Assembly (NCBI GenBank): GCA_945865325.1
Contig: CAMBFA010000003.1
Span: 1 to 64,000, forward strand
Origin: Candidatus Kuenenia stuttgartensis
Lineage (GTDB): Bacteria > Planctomycetota > Planctomycetia > Pirellulales > UBA1268
Direction: 5' to 3'
DNA: 64,000 bases
A model generated the notes under the pieces. That model searched no databases. It saw nothing but the letters and a program-made list of their open reading frames with translations, and was not told where the DNA came from. Made by a program: the position numbers and the translations under genes. Positions 57,553-64,000 of this stretch are shown here, piece by piece. How positions within the stretch are numbered: position 1 is the first letter of the stretch; every line of letters starts with the position of its first letter.

Positions 57553-58710
57553 ATGGCACCTACCAGCCCCCCTCCCTTCGACGCCCCTCCCGTCCTCGCC
57601 GCGCTCCAGGCCCGGGGCCGGCGGGTGGTGATGATCACCGCCGGTGGGGGGTCGGCGGCGATCCCGGCCCTCGTCACGCTCCCCGGTGCCAGCGCGGTCG
57701 TCTTTGAGGCGATCGCCCCCTCCGTCCGCAAGGCAATCGATGCGCTCCTCGGCGGAGAGCAGGAGTCGTATGGTTCGTCCCGGGCTGCGCGTCGTCTGGC
57801 GATGGCCGCCTGGGAGCGCTGCTGCCGGTACGGCGCACCCGGCGACAGCGCCGTGGGCGTCGGGGCAACCGCCGGCCTGGCGACGACCATCCCCAAACGG
57901 GGCGACCACCGGATCCACGTCGCGGTCCAGACCCTCGGGGAAACCTCCGTCGCCTCACTCACCCTCGCGAAGGGGGCCCGAACGCGGGCCGAGGAGGAGA
58001 CGCTCGCCGCCGCACTCGTCCTCGCGCGGCTGGCCGCTGAAGGAGAGGCGGACTCGACGACCGCGGCAGGGCTCGCGGCGCTGCTTGGGCCGGAGGAGCG
58101 GATCATCATCGAGCGGCAACCGGGGCCGATCGCCTGGCAGTCGGTCCTCGATGGGACATCGGGGAGGGCCCGCTTGGCTGGGGCGGCAGGGAACGAAGCG
58201 ATCTTCCCCGGCTCATTCGATCCGCTCCACGACGGGCATCGGGCGATGGCCCGAATCGGGGCCCGGATCACTGGGCTGCCGGTGGCCTACGAGCTCTCGA
58301 TCCGCAACGTCGAGAAGCCTGCACTCGATTTTGTGGAGATCGCCGCGCGGGCCGATCGGTTCGATGGCGCGGCGGCTTGGTTGACGTCGGCGGCGACCTT
58401 CGTCGAGAAGGTGGCGCTGTTTCCGGGGGCTCCGTTCCTCGTCGGCGCCGACACCTTCGTGCGACTCGGCCACCCGCGCTATTCGGGAGGCTCCACCGCA
58501 GCCGCCGCCGAAGCCGTGAGACGGATCGCGACGGAATCAGGGGGGCTGATCGTCTTCGGCCGTATCCGAGACGGCGTGTTCACCGATCCGGCGCGACTGC
58601 TGGCGCCGCCAGCCCTGCGGGCGATCGCCCGGTTCGTGACGGAAGAGGAGTTCCGCGACGACGGGTCGAGCACGCTTCTGCGGCGGGCCGAATCGGCGGG
58701 GCAGGAGTGA
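57553..58710 (+). CDS. Fusion: CinA C-terminal/PncC-like domain + NadD/cytidylyltransferase-like (HxGH) nucleotidyltransferase
   Basis: N-terminal 'SAVGVGATAGLATTIPKRGDHRIHVAVQT' (CinA-C-like); C-terminal 'IFPGSFDPLHDGHRAMARIGARI' and 'FLVGADTFVRLGHPRY'. Confidence 0.8.
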   Translation: MAPTSPPPFDAPPVLAALQARGRRVVMITAGGGSAAIPALVTLPGASAVVFEAIAPSVRKAIDALLGGEQESYGSSRAARRLAMAAWERCCRYGAPGDSAVGVGATAGLATTIPKRGDHRIHVAVQTLGETSVASLTLAKGARTRAEEETLAAALVLARLAAEGEADSTTAAGLAALLGPEERIIIERQPGPIAWQSVLDGTSGRARLAGAAGNEAIFPGSFDPLHDGHRAMARIGARITGLPVAYELSIRNVEKPALDFVEIAARADRFDGAAAWLTSAATFVEKVALFPGAPFLVGADTFVRLGHPRYSGGSTAAAAEAVRRIATESGGLIVFGRIRDGVFTDPARLLAPPALRAIARFVTEEEFRDDGSSTLLRRAESAGQE

Positions 58711-58737
58711 CCCTGCGGGCGTCGTCGCCAGGGAACG

Positions 58738-58971
58738 TCAGGCGGGGGTGCGGGAACGATCGCCGCGGGCGAGGCGGCGGCGGCGACTGGCCAACATCGC
58801 GTTCCAAAATCCGAGAAAGCCGACGACGCAGGCGAAGACAATGATCGGGCGACGGATGTCGTGGTTGAAGGTCCACGAACCGGCGGCGAGGGTCGTGCCC
58901 CAGACCAGCACGGCGAGCATGATCCAGCGGAGGATCGTTTCGGCCTTGGCGGAGGGGGGCGGGGTGATCAT
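58738..58971 (-). CDS. Small membrane hypothetical protein
   Basis: 77 aa with two hydrophobic stretches 'ILRWIMLAVLVWGTTLAAGSW' and 'PIIVFACVVGFLGFWNAML'. Confidence 0.55.
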   Translation of the reverse strand: MITPPPSAKAETILRWIMLAVLVWGTTLAAGSWTFNHDIRRPIIVFACVVGFLGFWNAMLASRRRRLARGDRSRTPA

Positions 58972-59299
58972 GGCCCTACTATAGGCCCGTGCCCAGCGGC
59001 CGCCGATGCCGCCGCACCCGAGGCGCAAAAAAAAGGCCCCCGGAACGGTCCAGATCCCAGGGGGGCGGGGAACCTGAACCGTTTCCGGGAGCGATTGGAC
59101 GGACGGTTGTCTCGGAGGGGCCAGGAGGGGTTGGTGGGTCCAAGGGGGGCAGCGATCCCCCCCATCGGCTCCACTCATCACTGCCGCGGGGCCGCGTGGC
59201 GAACCCCTCGTCAACCTCAAAGCTGGGGGGAAAGTAGGGGACCGGTTTTCAGGGGTCAAGGCCTCTTCCAGCCACGAAAAAAAGAATCCACGTCATCCC

Positions 59300-59337
59300 G
59301 TAACCCCCGTGAAATCCTGGGATTTCACGGGGGTTAC
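59300..59337. repeat. Perfect 18-bp inverted repeat hairpin
   Basis: gtaacccccgtgaaatcc-tg-ggatttcacgggggttac. Confidence 0.85.
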
Positions 59338-59462
59338 GCAACCGGCCCGACGATCGGATGGCAAGGCGGCGCGGTCTGGGGGAAAGGGGTATGCTCTCGC
59401 GATGCCCGCGCTCGAGCCGATTCTCCCGTCGCTCCCCCTCCGCAGGCCCCGACAGGTTGACC

Positions 59463-60086
59463 ATGGCCACTTCGCCCCAGCTGCTTTCCCCCACTCCCTC
59501 TGGCTCCGGAGCGCCTCCGACCCCGGCCGCCTGGGAGCAGACCTTCGAGGCCGGGCTGCGGTATGGCGATTTCCTCGAGCGCCACGGCACCCCCGAACAG
59601 CGCTCGCGCTGGCAGGGGGTCTATGACCGGGTGGTGCTGACCAGCGAGGAGCGGCGGATCCTCGGTGGCTTCGTGCGGCGGATGCCGGTGCTCGTCTTGG
59701 CCGGGGCGTGGTGCGGCGACTGCGTCAGTCAGTGCCCGATCTTCCCTCACTTCGCCGCCGCCACGTCGGCGATCGATTTGAAGTTTCTCGATCGCGACGC
59801 CCGCCCCGACATCGCCGCCCATCTCAAGGTCTGCGGTGGCCAGCGGGTGCCGACGCTGGCCTTCTTCAGCGAGGACTTCACCCCCGTGCTCATCTATGGC
59901 GAGCGCACGCTCTCGGCCTACCGGGCCGCGGCCGCATCCCAACTCGGCGGCACGTGCCAGACCGGGATCGTGCCCCCGGCAGCCGACGCGCTGGCCGCGG
60001 TGACCGGCGACTGGCTCCGCGAATTCGAACGGGTGCAGTTGATCCTGCGGTTGTCGGGTCGACTCCGCCAACTCCATGGCGACTGA
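59463..60086 (+). CDS. Thioredoxin-family protein
   Basis: 'VLVLAGAWCGDCVSQCPIFPHFAAATSAIDLKFLDRDARPDIAAHLKVCGGQRVPTLAFFSEDF'. Confidence 0.88.
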   Translation: MATSPQLLSPTPSGSGAPPTPAAWEQTFEAGLRYGDFLERHGTPEQRSRWQGVYDRVVLTSEERRILGGFVRRMPVLVLAGAWCGDCVSQCPIFPHFAAATSAIDLKFLDRDARPDIAAHLKVCGGQRVPTLAFFSEDFTPVLIYGERTLSAYRAAAASQLGGTCQTGIVPPAADALAAVTGDWLREFERVQLILRLSGRLRQLHGD

Positions 60087-60167
60087 CGCTTCCCGCGGTC
60101 TGCGGAAGCGGCCCCCCGACCGTCCTGCCCGGCTTCCCCCCGAGGATCGACGCCGCCCTGCGGCCAC

Positions 60168-60605
60168 ATGACCATGACGACCCGCGAACGCTGGACGGTC
60201 TATCCGCTTCTCTTTCTGGCGATCGGCCTGGCCATGCGGGCCCAGTCGGGCACGCCTGATCTCAATGGCCGCATCCGCTGCGAGATTCTCGAGGCCGAGA
60301 ACGTTGTTTGCCAGAATCTCCGGGTGGAGTCGGCCGACGGAAACCCGCTCGTCCACCTCGGACGCGTGCAGGGGGGCGGCGGAGGGCGGATCGAGATCCG
60401 CGACGCTCGGGGCAACGTTTCGATGGCCGTCGGGACACGCTCCGGCCGATCCGAAGGGGGCGTGGAATTTTTCGAACGCGATGGTCACGAGTCGGCGCGA
60501 CTCACGTCGACCGGCCTCGATGAACCGCCCCCGGACGCCCCCGCTCCCCGAGCCTCTCCGACAGACCAACAGCCGGGGGCCGAGGCCACCGACGCCGGGA
60601 CGTAG
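60168..60605 (+). CDS. Hypothetical exported protein
   Basis: N-terminal hydrophobic segment 'WTVYPLLFLAIGLAMRAQ'; 'VHLGRVQGGGGGRIEIRDARGNVSMAVGTRSGRSEGGVEFF'. Confidence 0.6.
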   Translation: MTMTTRERWTVYPLLFLAIGLAMRAQSGTPDLNGRIRCEILEAENVVCQNLRVESADGNPLVHLGRVQGGGGGRIEIRDARGNVSMAVGTRSGRSEGGVEFFERDGHESARLTSTGLDEPPPDAPAPRASPTDQQPGAEATDAGT

Positions 60606-60616
60606 GGCTGTCTCTA

Positions 60617-60836
60617 CCTTCACGCGAGGCCCGTCATCCCTGACGGCCTCGCTTGCGAACCTCCGGTTCGTGGCGCGCTCAGCCGGGCTCCAAGCCCGCG
60701 AACTTTTCAATGCGCCCGGCAGGACTCGAACCTGCAGGCACCCTTCACGCGAGGCCCGTCATCCCTGACGGCCTCGCTTGCGAACCTCCGGTTCGTGGCG
60801 CGCTCAGCCGGGCTCCAAGCCCGCGAACTTTTCTAG

Positions 60837-60861
<25 letters not shown>
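60617..60861. repeat. ~125-bp tandem direct repeat (two near-identical copies, 60617-60735 and 60742-60861), each ending in the 3' 24 nt of tRNA-Arg
   Basis: ccttcacgcgaggcccgtcatccctgacggcctcgcttgcgaacctccggttcgtggcgcgctcagccgggctccaagcccgcgaacttttc..tgcgcccggcaggactcgaacctgca occurs twice. Confidence 0.93.
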
Positions 60862-60910
<49 letters not shown>

Positions 60911-61195
60911 GCGATGGCAAAGAGTATACGCGCTGAACGGCCAGCCGCCTCCCCGCTCCAACCGGCACCGCCATCCTAGCCGGTCTTTCTTTCCACCGAC
61001 TCTGCCGGTGGGGCAAATCTGCCGATCTTTTTTTCAACGGCGGAGCAGAAGCCGTTCCCGGAACCGGGGGTGTCGAGACCGTCCTAATACGGCCACGGAC
61101 GTCCGATCGGTTCCGTCGGTTTTTTCCAGCAACAACCGGCTCGTAACGATCCATCCCTTCCCCACCCCCAACTTCCGTTTTCCGGAGATTCCACC

Positions 61196-62383
61196 ATGCC
61201 CGTCGTCAATCCCCATGGCACCGTCCCAGCGGCTTCCGCGTTCCCCAGGATCGACACATGGTCGTTCCTCTTCGGCAGCGGAGCGATGCTTCTGGTTGCC
61301 TGGTTCGGCCTCCTCCGCCCCTCGCAACAACACCTCACCGGCCTCGAGCGTCAGGTGAGCCAGCTGACGAGAACCGTGTCTGATCTGAATGCCACCGGCA
61401 ACGCGGCCAAGGGCACCAATGCCCTCCTCGCGCAGCTCCAGATCCAGGCCCGCCAACTCGGCGATGCCGAGGAGGCTTTCGGAAGGTTTGAGAAACTCGC
61501 CGATCGGATCTCGGCCCAGACCGCAGCGATCGAACAGGCAACAATGACCCTCGATCGCGTCGATACCCTCCACGCCGGGATCGCCGCCCGTGGTCCGGCC
61601 GTCGGTGAAGCCTCGACCGTCCTCGGCGAGATGGCCGATCTGTCGGCGAAGATCGAGGCGTCCCGTGATTCGGCCCGCGAAGCCCGTTCGTCGCTGGCGG
61701 TCCTCGACGCCCTCCACCAGGATCTGACGGTGGGGATGACGAAGATTGACGCCGCGACGCCGGTCCTCGATGACGTCCAGAAGCTCGTTGCCCGGATCGC
61801 CGGATCGGCGACCGTCGTCGATCACGCCACCGAGGTCCAGGAGCGTGCCGGCCGGCTGGGACGCGCCGTCATCGACTCCGAGGCATCGATCGTCGACGCA
61901 GAAAAGTCGGTCGAGCGGATCTCCGGCCTGACATCGTCGATCGTCAGTCAGGATACGGTCACCGGCCCAGCCGAGGAACGTCTCCGTCGACTCGTGGCCC
62001 TGAAGAGTGCGGTCGTGTCGGGTGCCGACCACCTCGATGACGCCGATGCCACGCTCGCCAGGTTCCACGATCTGCGGGACGGCCTGCGGAACGCCACCTC
62101 GACCGTCAGCGACGTGCAGCACATGATCGTCGACGTCATGCTCCTCCAGCCGGCCGTCGACCGGGCCGTCGCCGCCCTCAAGCCGGTGATCGAACTGACG
62201 CGGACCGCCCGTCAGGCCGATCCGGCCGCGATGGCCCCCCGGGCCTCCTTCGATCCGACCCGGAAGGGGGAGTCGAATCCCTCCGCGCCGCAACCGGCCA
62301 GCGACACGCTGACCCCAGTGTCGGCCCCGGCCGCGGCCACCCCGGTGGTCGGTGCCGCGCCGACCAGCGACGTCACGAAGTGA
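61196..62383 (+). CDS. Membrane-anchored long coiled-coil hypothetical protein
   Basis: One N-terminal TM 'WSFLFGSGAMLLVAWFGLL' followed by heptad-like 'LERQVSQLTRTVSDLNATGN...'. Confidence 0.75.
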   Translation: MPVVNPHGTVPAASAFPRIDTWSFLFGSGAMLLVAWFGLLRPSQQHLTGLERQVSQLTRTVSDLNATGNAAKGTNALLAQLQIQARQLGDAEEAFGRFEKLADRISAQTAAIEQATMTLDRVDTLHAGIAARGPAVGEASTVLGEMADLSAKIEASRDSAREARSSLAVLDALHQDLTVGMTKIDAATPVLDDVQKLVARIAGSATVVDHATEVQERAGRLGRAVIDSEASIVDAEKSVERISGLTSSIVSQDTVTGPAEERLRRLVALKSAVVSGADHLDDADATLARFHDLRDGLRNATSTVSDVQHMIVDVMLLQPAVDRAVAALKPVIELTRTARQADPAAMAPRASFDPTRKGESNPSAPQPASDTLTPVSAPAAATPVVGAAPTSDVTK

Positions 62384-62406
62384 TCCCCAGCTGCTGTCAC
62401 CAAGTG

Positions 62407-62444
62407 CCACCGGGGCCCGTCACAGGGCCCCGGTGGTTTTTTTT
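62407..62444 (+). terminator. Intrinsic terminator
   Basis: ccaccggggccc-gtcaca-gggccccggtgg perfect 12-bp stem followed by 8 T, 24 bp after the 61196..62383 stop. Confidence 0.92.
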
Positions 62445-62494
62445 GGGGTGGCGGATTCCCTTCCGGCCGCTGATCCGCAACACTGATCCCCGCC

Positions 62495-64000
62495 ATGGGG
62501 GAACCGCCACGCACCACCGTTGATCCACCTCAGACGCTGTTGGGAGCCTTGCGCCATCTCGGCCCCGGGATCGTGCTGGCCAGTTCGATCGTCGGTAGCG
62601 GCGAGCTGATTGCCACCACAACCACTGGAGCCCAGGCCGGATTCGTACTCCTGTGGCTGATCCTCATCGGCTGCGTGATCAAGGTGGCGGCCCAGGTGGA
62701 GATCGGCCGTGCCACCCTCTCCTGGGGGCGCACGCCGCTGGATGCCTTCGACCGGGTGCCTGGGCCACGCTTTGCCGGGCGGGGCTGGATCTACTGGGCC
62801 TGGGTCGTGATGACGCTTCTCGTCCTCGTGCAGCAGGGGGGGATCCTTTCAGGTGTGGCCCAGACGCTCGCCGCGGGGGTGCCGGTGACGGCGGCCGGGC
62901 GGGAATGGAATCGGGTTCATGACGAGGCCGCCAGCGACCGGATCCTCGCCGCCGCGGCCCGCCACCACGGTGACACCGCGAAGGCCGACTCGCTCGACCT
63001 CCGGATGGCCGAGCTCGCCTCCCAGAAAAAGGATCTCGTCAAACCGTTCGACGACACGTTCTGGGCGGTCGTCACCGGAATCGTGACCGCCGTGCTGCTG
63101 GGGCTAGGACGCTACAAGCTGATCGAACTGGTCTCGATCGTCCTCGTGGGCACGTTCACGCTGGTCACACTCGTGGCCCTCGGACTGCTGCAATGCGATC
63201 CGGCCTGGGCGATTTCCGCGGCAGAGTTCGGCAGCGGTTTCGCCTTCCGCCTTCCGGAGGAGCGGAAAGATTTCTCTCCGATCCTGACGGCCCTGGCGAC
63301 CTTCGGGATCATCGGCGTGGGCGCCAGCGAATTGATGGTCTATCCCTATTGGTGCCTGGAGAAGGGATACGGCGTGGCTGTCGGGCCGCGCGACGACTCC
63401 GAAGCCTGGGCGATCCGCGCCCGTGGTTGGCTCCGCGTCATGCAACTCGACGCCTGGGCGTCGATGGCGGTCTACACGGCCGTCACCGTGGCCTTCTACC
63501 TCCTCGGCGCCGCGACGCTGGGACGCCTCGGTCTCGTCCCGGAGGGGAGCGAGATGGTGCGAACACTCGGCGCGATGTACGCGCCGGTTTTTGGCGCCTG
63601 GGCCAACGGGGCCTTTCTGATCGGCGCCTTCGCGGTTCTCTATTCCACGCTCTTCGTCGCCGCGGCGGGCAACGCCCGGATGGTCGTCGACGGGCTGATC
63701 CTCGCCGGCCTGCTGCCCGGGGACGCCGCCGCCCGGACGACCTGGAACCGCCGCCTGTCGATCGCCTGGCCGCTGGTGGCGATGGTTTTGGCACTGGCGA
63801 TCCGCGCCCCGCTGGCGATGGTCCTCGCCAGTGGGGCCGCACAGGCGGTGATGCTCGCTGCCCTCGGCGTGGCCGTGCTCTGGTTCCGCTGGCGGGCACT
63901 CGACCCCCGGCTGCGGCCGGGCCGCGCCTGGGACATCCTCCTCGTGACATCCTCGGCCGGCTTCATCATCATCGGTCTGTGGACGCTCTGGCAGCAGCTC
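62495..64000 (+). CDS. Nramp-like transporter with non-canonical TM1/TM6 motifs (3' truncated by window edge; absent from the supplied ORF track)
   Basis: Open frame from ATG 62495 to the window end: 'MGEPPRTTVDPPQTLLGALRHLGPGIVLASSIVGSGELIATTTTGAQAGFVLLWLILIGCVIKVAAQVEIGRATL...'. Confidence 0.85.
   Translation, partial: MGEPPRTTVDPPQTLLGALRHLGPGIVLASSIVGSGELIATTTTGAQAGFVLLWLILIGCVIKVAAQVEIGRATLSWGRTPLDAFDRVPGPRFAGRGWIYWAWVVMTLLVLVQQGGILSGVAQTLAAGVPVTAAGREWNRVHDEAASDRILAAAARHHGDTAKADSLDLRMAELASQKKDLVKPFDDTFWAVVTGIVTAVLLGLGRYKLIELVSIVLVGTFTLVTLVALGLLQCDPAWAISAAEFGSGFAFRLPEERKDFSPILTALATFGIIGVGASELMVYPYWCLEKGYGVAVGPRDDSEAWAIRARGWLRVMQLDAWASMAVYTAVTVAFYLLGAATLGRLGLVPEGSEMVRTLGAMYAPVFGAWANGAFLIGAFAVLYSTLFVAAAGNARMVVDGLILAGLLPGDAAARTTWNRRLSIAWPLVAMVLALAIRAPLAMVLASGAAQAVMLAALGVAVLWFRWRALDPRLRPGRAWDILLVTSSAGFIIIGLWTLWQQL

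Noticed and set aside
59309-59626. Short ORFs with similar 'NPREI.GFHGGY' peptides on opposite strands around 59.3 kb
   Set aside because: The similarity results from translating both arms of the perfect palindrome at 59300-59337.
60712-60735. Second tRNA gene upstream of tRNA-Arg
   Set aside because: Only the acceptor 3' strand and T arm are present; no D or anticodon arm, so it is a fragment within the tandem repeat.

Overview
High-GC window of planctomycete character (basis: DUF1598-like Gly-rich secreted protein, EF-P with 'NFVKPGKGQALYKCKL', ~1100-aa kinase/UDPGP fusion, many small secreted unknowns; inference from recall, no search was run). It holds about 48 convincing CDSs, one tRNA-Arg(UCG), three terminator-like hairpins and several structured intergenic repeats. 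Main blocks: (1) kdsB end, double-Usp protein, EpmB-like aminomutase divergent from efp, DUF1598-like protein, dnaE, FHA protein (0-10 kb). (2) A long, mostly minus-strand glycan locus (10.4-32.5 kb): PglF-like dehydratase, DegT aminotransferase, initiating phosphoglycosyltransferase, a discrete ACP + acyl-adenylating ligase + ketoreductase cassette, PglD-like acyltransferase, several GT4s, PglK/MsbA-like ABC exporter, Wzy/WaaL-like protein, and a coupled pair made of a motif-less GalU-like protein and a GHMP-kinase/UDPGP fusion. A divergent Wza-like exporter lies beside it. (3) TPR, ABC-2 transporter, TauE/SafE and a CHAT-domain protein that has lost its catalytic dyad (35-43 kb). (4) Second WecA-like/PglF-like pair, sugar oxidoreductases, MFS, metallopeptidase (43-56 kb). 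(5) CinA/NadD-like fusion, thioredoxin-like protein, tRNA-Arg with a duplicated 3' end, and a truncated Nramp-like transporter whose DPGN motif is replaced (56-64 kb). Best candidates for novelty: the Pgl-like locus with an embedded ACP/ligase/ketoreductase cassette; the GHMP-kinase/UDPGP fusion with its degenerate GalU partner; the pseudo-CHAT protein; and a dispersed multi-hairpin intergenic element with apparent compensatory stem changes, one copy of which is tandemly duplicated together with the tRNA-Arg 3' end.
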